Of a stretch of 11,391 bases of DNA, positions 1 to 6,558 are shown piece after piece (position 1 is the stretch's first letter; each line of letters opens with the position of its first letter). A program made the translations under genes and the position numbers. The DNA lies in assembly GCA_041742255.1 (NCBI GenBank), contig JBGSIZ010000148.1, positions 1 to 11,391 on the forward strand. The letters run 5' to 3'. The notes beneath the pieces were generated by a model, which did not search any database, was not told where the DNA came from, and saw nothing but the letters and a program-made list of their open reading frames with translations. Origin of the DNA: JBGSIZ01 sp041742255. GTDB taxonomy: Bacteria > Pseudomonadota > Alphaproteobacteria > Rhodobacterales > Rhodobacteraceae.

Positions 1-1
1 C

Positions 2-199
2 GAGGCGCAGCCGTATTTCATGGCCGCCATGAACGGCGTTTACGGCGGCAAGGTGGTGCCGGTTCCGGGCGGTGTTTTGATCCGGGACCGCAAAGGGGTG
101 ATCGTCGGTGCGTTGGGCGTGACGGGCGACACCAGCGACAATGATGTCGTGGCGGCCCTTGCCGGGATCGAGGCTGCGGGATTGACGGGCGAGGCCTAG
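2..199 (+). CDS. GlcG/HbpS-type (DUF336) heme-binding-like protein, C-terminal part
   Basis: Only the last 65 residues are in the window; the gene enters from the left edge in frame 2 and stops at TAG 197-199. The visible part reads YGGKVVPVPGGVLIRD, then GVIVGALGVTGDTSDND, then an Ala-rich helix ending GLTGEA. That order (PGG, hydrophobic strand, charged turn, GALGVTG, a D-x-x-V-A-x-A helix) is the C-terminal hallmark of the GlcG/HbpS family, whose members are about 130-150 residues, so a bit more than half is missing. Characterised relatives bind heme or act as accessory or sensor proteins; others are of unknown role beside oxidoreductase genes. The role here cannot be told from this fragment. 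It is on the same strand as the amidotransferase-like gene 190 bp downstream, but the gap and a candidate promoter argue for separate transcription. Confidence 0.8.
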   Translation, partial: EAQPYFMAAMNGVYGGKVVPVPGGVLIRDRKGVIVGALGVTGDTSDNDVVAALAGIEAAGLTGEA

Positions 200-211
200 G
201 CCGCTTGGCCT
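198..211 (+). terminator. Small hairpin at the DUF336 stop codon, possible weak terminator
   Basis: AGGCC (198-202), loop GCTT, GGCCT (207-211) form a perfect 5-bp GC-rich stem that begins inside the TAG stop. There is no T-run directly after it (the next bases are GCGCCCGTTTC), so this is at best a weak or Rho-assisted terminator. Confidence 0.22.
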
Positions 212-329
212 GCGCCCGTTTCTGCGCCAACCCACGCCATTCTGGCCCAAGAACCGGGCAGTCCGGGTGTGGCCCGTGAGGAATGTCGCGGGTGCGCGCA
301 TTGGTGTTTGCATTTTTGCAGGGTCAAAG

Positions 330-361
330 CAGTTTAACTTTGAACTGTTACAAGCTATGTC
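330..361 (+). promoter_or_regulatory. Candidate promoter/dyad upstream of the C26 hydrolase gene
   Basis: The gap 200-388 is GC-rich at its left end and becomes AT-rich at about 300-360, as promoter regions do in such genomes. A weak sigma70-like pair is TTTAAC (333-338) and TATGTC (356-361), 17 bp apart, each matching the consensus at only three positions. The same place holds a dyad CAGTT (330-334) / AACTG (343-347). Beyond the ribosome-binding site GAGGA (380-384, four bases before the ATG at 389) I see nothing else in this gap. Confidence 0.25.
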
Positions 362-388
362 CGGGCAACATTCAAACGCGAGGACGCC

Positions 389-1168
389 ATGGCACGGCCC
401 GTGATCGGTATCATCGCCAATCCCCATCTGATCAACGACACCTATGCGGTTCACGCATCCGGGGTCATGAACGCGGCAGCCGTGGCCGACGTGTGCGAGG
501 CTGTGCCGCTGATTATCGCCGCTGATCCAAAGTTGGTCACGGTTGAAGATCTGTTGGACTGCTGTGACGGGTTCCTGTTGACCGGGGGGCGGCCCAATGT
601 GCACCCCGAGGAATACGGCGAACCGCCGACCCCCGCCCATGGCGAATTTGACCGTGCCCGCGACGCAATCGCCTTGCCGCTCGTGCGGGCTTGCATTGAA
701 CGGGGCCAGCCGTTGTTGGGGATTTGTCGTGGGTTTCAAGAGGTTAACGTGGCACTTGGCGGCAGTTTGCACCCCGAAATCCGCGATTTGCCCGGCCGCG
801 ACAATCATCGGATGCCGCCCGATGGCACGCTCGAGGAGAAATTCGCGCTGCGCCATATCGTGACTTTCACCGAAAATGGGCCGTTCCACCGGTTGATGGG
901 CGCGCAACAGGTGATGACCAATTCGCTGCATGGCCAAGGGATCAAGACCCCCGGCGCGCGGGTTGTGATTGACGGTGTTGCCCCGGATGGCACACCCGAG
1001 GCGATCTGGGTCCGCGATGCGCCGGGATTCTGTTTGTCGGTGCAATGGCATCCGGAATACAACGCGGCACTTGACCCGGTGTCCCGACCATTGTTCGCGG
1101 CTTTTGGCGCGGCTGTCCGGGACTGGGCGGCGGGCAAGCGGGCACAGCCCGCCTTGCGGCGGGCCTGA
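389..1168 (+). CDS. Gamma-glutamyl-gamma-aminobutyrate hydrolase family (peptidase C26, class-I GATase-like)
   Basis: A 259-residue cytoplasmic enzyme with a class-I glutamine amidotransferase fold. Family members (PuuD and relatives) hydrolyse gamma-glutamyl amide bonds, for example gamma-glutamyl-GABA in the putrescine pathway. Visible landmarks are the start MARPVIGIIANP, the DGFLLTGGRPNVHPEEYG segment (residues 60-77) that is typical of C26, the nucleophile elbow GICRG with Cys113, and the QWHPE motif giving the His221 and Glu223 of the triad. Length fits the family (about 250). The ATG at 389 is preceded by GAGGA at 380-384, and the family's N-terminal strand begins immediately, so this start is well supported. 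No polyamine gene lies in the window, so the substrate is open; I therefore do not assign puuD. The gene converges on the RTX gene with 10 bp between stop codons, and its last codons form a strong hairpin. Confidence 0.88.
   Translation: MARPVIGIIANPHLINDTYAVHASGVMNAAAVADVCEAVPLIIAADPKLVTVEDLLDCCDGFLLTGGRPNVHPEEYGEPPTPAHGEFDRARDAIALPLVRACIERGQPLLGICRGFQEVNVALGGSLHPEIRDLPGRDNHRMPPDGTLEEKFALRHIVTFTENGPFHRLMGAQQVMTNSLHGQGIKTPGARVVIDGVAPDGTPEAIWVRDAPGFCLSVQWHPEYNAALDPVSRPLFAAFGAAVRDWAAGKRAQPALRRA
1147..1164. terminator. GC-rich hairpin at the convergent gene junction
   Basis: GCCCGCC (1147-1153), loop TTGC, GGCGGGC (1158-1164) form a perfect 7-bp stem in the last codons of the C26 hydrolase gene (encoding ALRRA), just before both convergent stop codons (1166-1168 plus; 1179-1181 minus). 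It lacks a T-run on either side. It could slow polymerase from both directions, but it may also be only a by-product of GC-rich codons. Confidence 0.33.
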
Positions 1169-1178
1169 CTCGCCGCAT

Positions 1179-4100
1179 CTAACTCAGCAAAATCGCCGTT
1201 TCATGTGATTTCAGACACCGTCGCGCGGTCCGGCCATAGCCGGACCCGCTGATCCGCAGTTCGGGGAACAGCGCGAACAGTTCCTCGCGGGCGTCGTCCG
1301 AAATGGCTGTGAGCGCGAGGTCGCCGGGATGAAAGCTCTCGGTGGCTGCACCGTCAGCATAGACGATTTCGTGTTCGTCAAACAGCATGTGGATATAGGT
1401 GACCGCGCCACCAAACTCTTGTGTGACCTGAACGCCGTCAATCAGGTGGCGGGCCGCAACGAGAACCTCGCTTTCGCCGAACAACAGTTCGGCACGGTAA
1501 CCGTTGAACAGCATCCGGTGCTGCGGGGACACCAACAGGTCGCGATCCAGACCCGGAACCACGCCCGGCCTGATCCGGACAGGCGCGAACCTGTCGAGGG
1601 CAGGCACCGTGCGCGACCGGATCCAGCGGATCGGTTGCAGGCCGTGATCGCGCGTCACTACAAGGTCGCCGACCCGCAGCGTTTCAATCGCCCGCGCCCC
1701 GCGCGGTGTTGCGATAAGAGTGCCGGGGGTGAAACAGATGATATTCTCGATTTCGGAAAAATTGAGAATCGTGCCGTCGTCCAGCGTGATCGTGCCCGCC
1801 TGCCCATTTGGCCCGGTCGAGGTGATGTTGAGCGTGTTCCACTGTGCAAGGCTACCTAGTTGGAGCGTGTCGCCTGTTGTCTGAACGTTGTTGCCGCCCT
1901 CAATGGTGATGGTGCCGTTTGTCGCCTCGCCAAGGTCCTGAAGAATGAACAGATCGTCGCCATCGCCGCCATAGGCACCATCGCCTTCGGCAAAGGTGAT
2001 CGTGTCATTGCCCGCTTGGCCGTTCAGCGTATCCGCGCCGGAGCCGCCAAAAAACGCGTCGTCGTCGTCGCCCGCCCAGATTAGGTCATTGCCCGCGCCG
2101 CCGTAGAACGTGTCATTGCCCTGACCGTCCAGCCCCGGACCGGTCCCAGCCTGATCGTCCACCACGTCATCGCCGCTGCTGCCGGTATAGGTGTCGTCGC
2201 CACCGAGGGTCTGGACATAGGTATAGCCATCGTCATTGGTGGCATCCACCAGATCGGCCTGATTGGTCAGGATCAGTTGTTCGATTTCCGAGAACGTGAT
2301 CACATCACCTGTGACCATGTCCGTAATCGTGCCAGCCCCCGGCCCGGTAAAGACAACCGAAACAGGATTGGTCAGCCCGCTGAGGTCAAGCGTGTCATAG
2401 TTGTTGCCGGTTTGGCCGCCCACAACCGTGTCGTTGCCAAAACCATCCTGCACATAGAACGTGTCGGCGTCCGCCCCACCTGACAGGGTGTCAGCACCTG
2501 TGCCGCCGGTGATGACGTCATTACCGTCATTCCCCAGGATCGTGACACTGCTGGTCGCGGCAGAGGCATCGACGGTATCGGCAAAGTTCGTGGCATCCAG
2601 CGTTTCGATTTCCGCGAATGTGCCGCCAGACGTGGTGCCGTTGAAATCGTAGGTGCCAGCCTCGGACCCGGTGTAGGTGACGGTAACCCCTTGGGCGGAC
2701 CCGTTTTCGTAAAGGTCCAGAATGTCGTTGTCGCCGCCGCCCACATCTTCGCCACCCAAGACGGTGTCGGTGCCGTGGTTGTCCCCGATCATGATCGTGT
2801 CAGACCCGGTGCCGCCGTAGATCAAATCGTTGCCGGCCCCGCCGTCCAGCGTATCGTTGTCGGCCCCGGCATAAAGCTGGTCCGCGCCGTCGCCGCCCGA
2901 CAAAGTATCGGTGCCGTCGTCCCCGACAAGGATGTCGTCCCCTTGGCCCCCGGACAAGGTGTCATTGCCCGTCTCTCCGTCAATGTAATCATTGCCAGCA
3001 CCGCCTGTGACACTGTCGTTGCCGGCCTCGCCGAACAGGCTGTCGTTGCCGGACCCGCCGACCAATGTATCCTGCCCATCACCTGCGAGGATGGTTGTGC
3101 CGGAACTGTCCGCGCTGGCATCCGCGGTGTCATCATAAGCGGTGAGGTTCAGTTGTTCGATTTCGGTGAATGAGGCCGTGCCGGTCCCATCGGTCAGACT
3201 GCCTGCTTCGTTCCCGGTGAACACGACGTCGACGCCCGTGGTCAGCGCGCCAAGGTCGTTGGCATCGTGATCCACCCCGCCTTCGCCGCCTGCAAGCGTG
3301 TCGGTGCCAAATCCGGTTTTGAAAACAAACAGGTCAGACCCGTCACCGCCTGACATGCTGTCGTTTCCGATGCCGCCGTCGAGGGTATCGTTGCCCGCGT
3401 CGCCCGACAGCAGGTCATCGCCGCTGCCCCCGATCAGGGAGTCACTGTCATCGCCCCCATAATAGGTGTCGTTCCCGATGGAGGCGTTCAGCGTGTCGTT
3501 GCCAGTGCCGCCATAGGCGATGTCATTGCCCCCGCCCGCGTATATCTGGTCGTTTCCGGCGTCTCCGTAGATCGTGTTGTCACCGCTGACCGATTGCAGG
3601 ACGTCGTTGCCGTCGCCGCCATAAATCTCGTCATTGCCTGCGCCGCTATAGACGGAGTCGTTGCCGCCGTAGCCATAGATCAGGTCGTCGTTGCCAGTGT
3701 CGCCCGGCAAAATGGCGTCATCGTCATCCACCAGATCGCCGTCCGGGTCCCCAAGGTAACCCGCGTCGATGATGTCATTTCCGGCGGTTCCTTCAACGGT
3801 GCCGTCCGACAGGGGGATACCCAAGGCATTGAGGTAGAATGGATTTGTCGCATTTGCGGGCGTGATCCCGATCAGCGTGACGCTTTCGCCGTTGGGAAAG
3901 GTCAGGACGGCATGGCCGCTGCCGTCATCGGTCACGACCACATCGTTGACGTTTACGGGCCGGGTGCCATTGGTGAGGCCGGTAACGTCCAGTTGGTCGG
4001 TTCCGGTAAATGTCCCGTCGCCATTGGCGGTTGGGGCTGCCAGGTTCCGGATGGTGTCCTGTCCGGACCCATCGGCCAAAACGATGGTGTCGGCGTCGCC

Positions 4101-6296
4101 GTCGATCCCGACGTCGATGCTGTCATTGCCCGCGCCGCCGGTGATCTGGTCCGCGCCGGTGCCGCCATAAATCAGGTCATCGCCCGACCCGCCGATGATC
4201 GTGTCATCCCCGGCTTCGGCACTCAGCGTTATGGGGCCGGTGCTGGCGGCGGCGTTGATGGTGTCGGCAAAACCAGTGGTGACCACGCCTTCGATTTGCG
4301 CAAAGGTGCCGTTTCCCGGTTGGCCAACATAGCTGTAATTGCCGGCCTCGGTGCCGGTGAACGTGACATTCACGCCATTGGTCGAAAGGTATGTGCTGAG
4401 GTTCAGGACGTCGAAATCGGTGCCGCCTTCGCCGCCAAAGATCACATCGGATTCATGGTCTTCGGTGATCAGGAACACGTCCTGATCGTCCTCGCCATAG
4501 AGCGTGTCCGCCCCCATTTGGCCAGACAACGTGTCATTGCCGGTGCCGCCATAGACGGTGTCATTCCCACCCCCGGCCACGATGCTGTCATTGCCAGCCT
4601 CGCCGAACATGGTGTCGTTACCGCTGTCGTCGATGGACCAGTTGCCGATAACGTCATCGCCGTTGCCGGCATAAATCAGGTCGTCGTTCGATCCGCCATA
4701 CAGGGTGTCATTGTTGTCCTGGCCATACAGGCTGTCGTTGCCGGACCCGCCAAAAAGCGCATCATCACCTGCGCCACCGTAGACGTTATCAGCGCCCGCA
4801 TCGCCATAAACGCTATCGTTGCCGTCTTCGCCGTTGAGGAAATCATTGTCGGCCCCGCCGTAGACGGTGTCGGTGCCGCCTCCGGCCCAGATTGTATCAT
4901 TGCCTGCATCACCAAACAGCAAATCGTTGGCAACGAAACCGGTGCCGCCGATATCGTCGATGACGTCGTCGCCGGCGCCGCCATAGACGGTGTCGTTTCC
5001 AGCGCCGTAGTAGATGACGTCGTTGCCCGCATCGCCATACAGGACGTCGGTGCCATCGCCTCCGTCCAACATGTCGTTGCCGGTGCCGCCGTAAATCACA
5101 TCATTGTCGGCGCCCCCGATCAGGCTGTCATTGCCGCCGCCGCCGTAGATGCTGTCGTTGCCCGCACCGCCGGTGATCGTGTCGTCGCCATCGGTGGGCA
5201 CGATGGTGGTGAAATAGACGTCTGTGATCCACAATGCCTGCCCAACCGTGCCCGCGTTGGAATACACGATTTCGACAAAATGGACCGGTCCCGCGATGGT
5301 CACCTGCACGGCACCATTGGCCGAGGTTTGCGTGTCAGACGTATTTGCCGCCGTGATCGTGTTGCCCGACACCGTGTCATTGCCATAGGGCGACAAGGTG
5401 ACCGCAACCGGGTTGCCGTTGGCATCCCATGCATTGACGGTGATGATGTCCCGCCAACCCGCCATATCCACATCGTTGATGATGAAATTGACGTTGGACA
5501 CCTGATTGCTCAGGCCGCTGCCAGCTTCGGCGTTGAACACGAGGGACGCCGTGACATTGGCGCCACCGTTGCCGGTCAACTGCACGCTGGAGTTGGCCGA
5601 GTAGGGGCCGCCGCCGACGTATTGCCCACTGTTTGAGGTGGTGACGCCCGTATTTGATCCGTCATTGTTGAAATTTGCGGTGACCCGCATGCCACCCGTG
5701 TCTTGGGTGAACCCGCCAAAGATGTTGGTGCCACTGGCCCCTTGGCCAATCCACGACAAGTTTTCGGTGGATGCGGTCAGGGTCGATTGAGTGTCGCCAT
5801 ACAGTCGATCGTCGCCGGTTCCGCCAAACAGGATGTCATTGTTCCCGCCGCCTTGGACCACGTCGTTGCCGTCGCCGCTGGTGATGGTGTCGTTGCCCGC
5901 GCCCGCGTTGATCGTGTCGGCCCCGGTTCCCGTTTCACCTGTGCCCGCGCCGCCGTAGATCGCCTCGTTCGTGCTGTCGCCGTTGAGCGTGTTGTCTGCA
6001 GCCGTGCCATAGATGCCGTCATCATAGGTTGGCGCGGCGGTGGCGGTTCCGGCGCTCAGGTTGTCAACATACCAGTTGGTGGGCGTGAAATAGATGTTTC
6101 CATCCGTGGCGAGGTAATAGGTCCCGGTGTCCGTGATGTTGGAATAGGTCTGACCGTCGCCTTGCCACACGCCCGTCCACGTCCATTGGCCGGTGCCAAG
6201 GGTGGATTGGATGTTGAACCCCGTCATGGGGCCAATGATGCTGTCGCCCGAATTGAGCTGACCATTGCCCAACGAAACCAGATAACCCTGCGCCAT
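1179..6296 (-). CDS. Giant RTX calcium-binding exoprotein with C-terminal Hint domain
   Basis: A 1705-residue, Gly/Asp/Asn-rich protein. Order along the chain: N-terminal domain 1-95 (starts MAQGYLVSLGNGQLNSGDSI, a start typical of rhodobacterial RTX-Hint proteins); RTX block 97-170; non-RTX beta-rich insertion about 171-366; RTX blocks at about 367-606, 693-730, 865-988, 1070-1166, 1254-1278 and 1365-1448 (roughly 60-70 GGxGxD-type units by eye); longer modules between the blocks; Hint domain 1521-1705. RTX nonapeptides bind calcium in parallel beta-rolls and fold outside the cell after type I secretion, which fits the absence of an N-terminal signal peptide. No HlyB/HlyD/TolC-type genes are in the window. 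Only two cysteines occur, 1521 and 1694, both in the Hint region. The start is supported by GAGG (6302-6305 on the opposite strand) five bases before the ATG. No enzymatic domain is recognised; an adhesive or matrix role is possible but unproven. Confidence 0.93.
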   Translation of the reverse strand: MAQGYLVSLGNGQLNSGDSIIGPMTGFNIQSTLGTGQWTWTGVWQGDGQTYSNITDTGTYYLATDGNIYFTPTNWYVDNLSAGTATAAPTYDDGIYGTAADNTLNGDSTNEAIYGGAGTGETGTGADTINAGAGNDTITSGDGNDVVQGGGNNDILFGGTGDDRLYGDTQSTLTASTENLSWIGQGASGTNIFGGFTQDTGGMRVTANFNNDGSNTGVTTSNSGQYVGGGPYSANSSVQLTGNGGANVTASLVFNAEAGSGLSNQVSNVNFIINDVDMAGWRDIITVNAWDANGNPVAVTLSPYGNDTVSGNTITAANTSDTQTSANGAVQVTIAGPVHFVEIVYSNAGTVGQALWITDVYFTTIVPTDGDDTITGGAGNDSIYGGGGNDSLIGGADNDVIYGGTGNDMLDGGDGTDVLYGDAGNDVIYYGAGNDTVYGGAGDDVIDDIGGTGFVANDLLFGDAGNDTIWAGGGTDTVYGGADNDFLNGEDGNDSVYGDAGADNVYGGAGDDALFGGSGNDSLYGQDNNDTLYGGSNDDLIYAGNGDDVIGNWSIDDSGNDTMFGEAGNDSIVAGGGNDTVYGGTGNDTLSGQMGADTLYGEDDQDVFLITEDHESDVIFGGEGGTDFDVLNLSTYLSTNGVNVTFTGTEAGNYSYVGQPGNGTFAQIEGVVTTGFADTINAAASTGPITLSAEAGDDTIIGGSGDDLIYGGTGADQITGGAGNDSIDVGIDGDADTIVLADGSGQDTIRNLAAPTANGDGTFTGTDQLDVTGLTNGTRPVNVNDVVVTDDGSGHAVLTFPNGESVTLIGITPANATNPFYLNALGIPLSDGTVEGTAGNDIIDAGYLGDPDGDLVDDDDAILPGDTGNDDLIYGYGGNDSVYSGAGNDEIYGGDGNDVLQSVSGDNTIYGDAGNDQIYAGGGNDIAYGGTGNDTLNASIGNDTYYGGDDSDSLIGGSGDDLLSGDAGNDTLDGGIGNDSMSGGDGSDLFVFKTGFGTDTLAGGEGGVDHDANDLGALTTGVDVVFTGNEAGSLTDGTGTASFTEIEQLNLTAYDDTADASADSSGTTILAGDGQDTLVGGSGNDSLFGEAGNDSVTGGAGNDYIDGETGNDTLSGGQGDDILVGDDGTDTLSGGDGADQLYAGADNDTLDGGAGNDLIYGGTGSDTIMIGDNHGTDTVLGGEDVGGGDNDILDLYENGSAQGVTVTYTGSEAGTYDFNGTTSGGTFAEIETLDATNFADTVDASAATSSVTILGNDGNDVITGGTGADTLSGGADADTFYVQDGFGNDTVVGGQTGNNYDTLDLSGLTNPVSVVFTGPGAGTITDMVTGDVITFSEIEQLILTNQADLVDATNDDGYTYVQTLGGDDTYTGSSGDDVVDDQAGTGPGLDGQGNDTFYGGAGNDLIWAGDDDDAFFGGSGADTLNGQAGNDTITFAEGDGAYGGDGDDLFILQDLGEATNGTITIEGGNNVQTTGDTLQLGSLAQWNTLNITSTGPNGQAGTITLDDGTILNFSEIENIICFTPGTLIATPRGARAIETLRVGDLVVTRDHGLQPIRWIRSRTVPALDRFAPVRIRPGVVPGLDRDLLVSPQHRMLFNGYRAELLFGESEVLVAARHLIDGVQVTQEFGGAVTYIHMLFDEHEIVYADGAATESFHPGDLALTAISDDAREELFALFPELRISGSGYGRTARRCLKSHETAILLS
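1182..1736 (-). other. Hint (hedgehog/intein-type, Hint_2-like) domain of the RTX protein
   Basis: Residues 1521-1705. It opens with CFTPGTLIATPRGARAIETL, where Cys1521 is at the position of the Hint nucleophile, then RVGDLVVTRDHGLQPIRWI, which is the usual second block. LLVSPQHRML around His1593 matches the conserved block-B histidine region, and YIHMLFDEHEIVYADG with SFHPGD is the C-terminal block. There is no His-Asn pair or following extein, so splicing as in an intein is not expected. Known Hint relatives can make a thioester at the Cys and cleave or ligate; the activity of this subgroup is not known to me. The boundary is set by the Cys codon at 1734-1736. Confidence 0.85.
1737..4478 (-). 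repeat. Long protein modules repeated between RTX blocks (four clear, one partial)
   Basis: A unit of about 95 residues recurs inside the RTX protein: residues 607-702 (4191-4478), 989-1081 (3054-3332), 1167-1264 (2505-2798), 1279-1372 (2181-2462) and a divergent partial copy 1449-1520 (1737-1952). Shared landmarks in order are a hydrophobic strand entering from RTX (VFLITEDH, LFVFKTGFG, TIMIGDNHG, TFYVQDGFG), a GG-E/Q-x-G turn, a hydrophobic Asp/Leu strand, V-x-FTG-x-EAG, then F-S/T/A-E/Q-IE, then an ADT-V/I-DA-like stretch, and a return to GGxGxD. The copies are clearly diverged, so they are old duplications and not a recent expansion. Confidence 0.8.
3792..4109 (-). other. Second type of inter-RTX module (DTIVLADG...VLTFPNGESVTL)
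   Basis: Residues about 730-835 of the RTX protein hold a different unit occurring once: DADTIVLADGSGQDTI, then DQLDVTGLTN, DVVVTDDGSGHAVLTF, PNGESVTLIGITPA and a short helix FYLNALGIPLS. I know this pattern as a recurring beta-rich element in large RTX proteins of Rhodobacteraceae; its function is not known to me. It is followed by an Asp-rich linker (residues 850-862) and a new RTX block. Confidence 0.6.
5199..5786 (-). other. Non-RTX beta-rich domain inserted between RTX blocks
   Basis: Residues about 171-366 interrupt the RTX repeats. The segment has no GGxGxD motifs and shows alternating hydrophobic strands: MRVTANFNNDG, SVQLTGNGGANVTASLVF, VNFIINDVDMAGWRDIITV, VAVTLSPYG, VQVTIAGPVHFVEIVYSN and ALWITDVYFTTI. 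It looks like a beta-sandwich of the kind seen in carbohydrate-binding or adhesion domains. The phrase INDVDMAGWRDIITVNAWDANG resembles calcium-linked sandwich domains in extracellular proteins. I cannot name the family; a ligand-binding role is inference only. Confidence 0.55.
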
Positions 6297-6317
6297 AACT
6301 GCCTCATGCCATTTTTG

Positions 6318-6332
6318 GGGTCATACGGACCC
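6318..6332 (-). promoter_or_regulatory. Short hairpin in the RTX gene leader, just before the ribosome-binding site
   Basis: GGGTC (6318-6322), loop of five, GACCC (6328-6332) would form a 5-bp stem in the transcript, about 20-35 bases upstream of the RTX start and just before the GAGG site (6302-6305). It could influence translation initiation, but a 5-bp stem is weak evidence. Confidence 0.2.
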
Positions 6333-6423
6333 AAGATCGACCATCGCCCAGACGGGGCGCACGGGATCCGGCTAGGCCAACGGAATGGCCTCAATTTGAT
6401 GGAAACAAGGGCATTTGCGGCGT

Positions 6424-6454
6424 TTTGACAGCCAATTTAGGCAATCATGTCAAA
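6424..6454. promoter_or_regulatory. Dyad TTTGACA-N17-TGTCAAA upstream of the RTX gene
   Basis: TTTGACA (6424-6430) and its exact reverse complement TGTCAAA (6448-6454) are separated by 17 bp, 128 bp or more upstream of the RTX start codon. The 24-bp centre-to-centre spacing (just over two helical turns) suits a dimeric or two-dimer regulator. Each arm contains TTGACA, the ideal -35 sequence, but no acceptable -10 lies at the right distance on either strand. I therefore prefer an operator over a promoter. The rest of 6297-6558 holds only the terminator at its right side and the leader hairpin. Confidence 0.35.
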
Positions 6455-6481
6455 GACAAGGCATTTTGCCTGGATTGCCAT

Positions 6482-6510
6482 ACAAAAGCCACAGGACTCC
6501 CGTCCTGTGA
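6482..6510 (-). terminator. Intrinsic terminator of the molybdenum hydroxylase operon
   Basis: CACAGGAC (6490-6497), loop of four, GTCCTGTG (6502-6509) make a perfect 8-bp stem. Read on the minus strand it is followed by GC and then TTTTGT (6487 downwards). It sits about 50 bp beyond the stop of the large-subunit gene (6559), in the correct orientation to end that operon and to isolate the RTX gene from it. Confidence 0.75.
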
Positions 6511-6558
6511 CATAGAATTTTCATCGGATCATCCAGAAGTTGATCGCGGGTTCTGGCG

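Noticed and set aside
18..230. 70-codon minus-strand frame at the left edge
   Set aside because: It is an Arg/Pro-rich complement of the DUF336 coding frame, which has clear family motifs.
1182..1736. Hint domain as a splicing intein
   Set aside because: There is no C-terminal His-Asn followed by Cys/Ser/Thr and no downstream extein; the protein ends about 185 residues after the first Cys.
1329..1859. 176-codon open frame on the plus strand opposite the Hint domain
   Set aside because: It is the complement of the well-conserved Hint coding sequence in a high-GC region where stop codons are rare; no recognisable motifs.
1737..5200. Many near-identical short DNA repeats that could be taken for a CRISPR or satellite array
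   Set aside because: The repeats keep the reading frame, have a 27-base period and translate to GGxGxDxLx units; there are no unique spacers between identical repeats.
3594..5636. 680-codon open frame on the plus strand opposite the RTX gene
   Set aside because: Its translation is a monotonous Val/Ala/Ile/Asp pattern produced by the complement of repeated Gly-Asn-Asp codons. It matches no protein design I know and lies wholly inside a much better supported gene.
6425..6453. TTGACA at 6425-6430 (plus) or its mirror on the minus strand as ordinary promoters
   Set aside because: At 16-18 bp spacing neither strand has a plausible -10; on the plus strand there is also no gene to drive.
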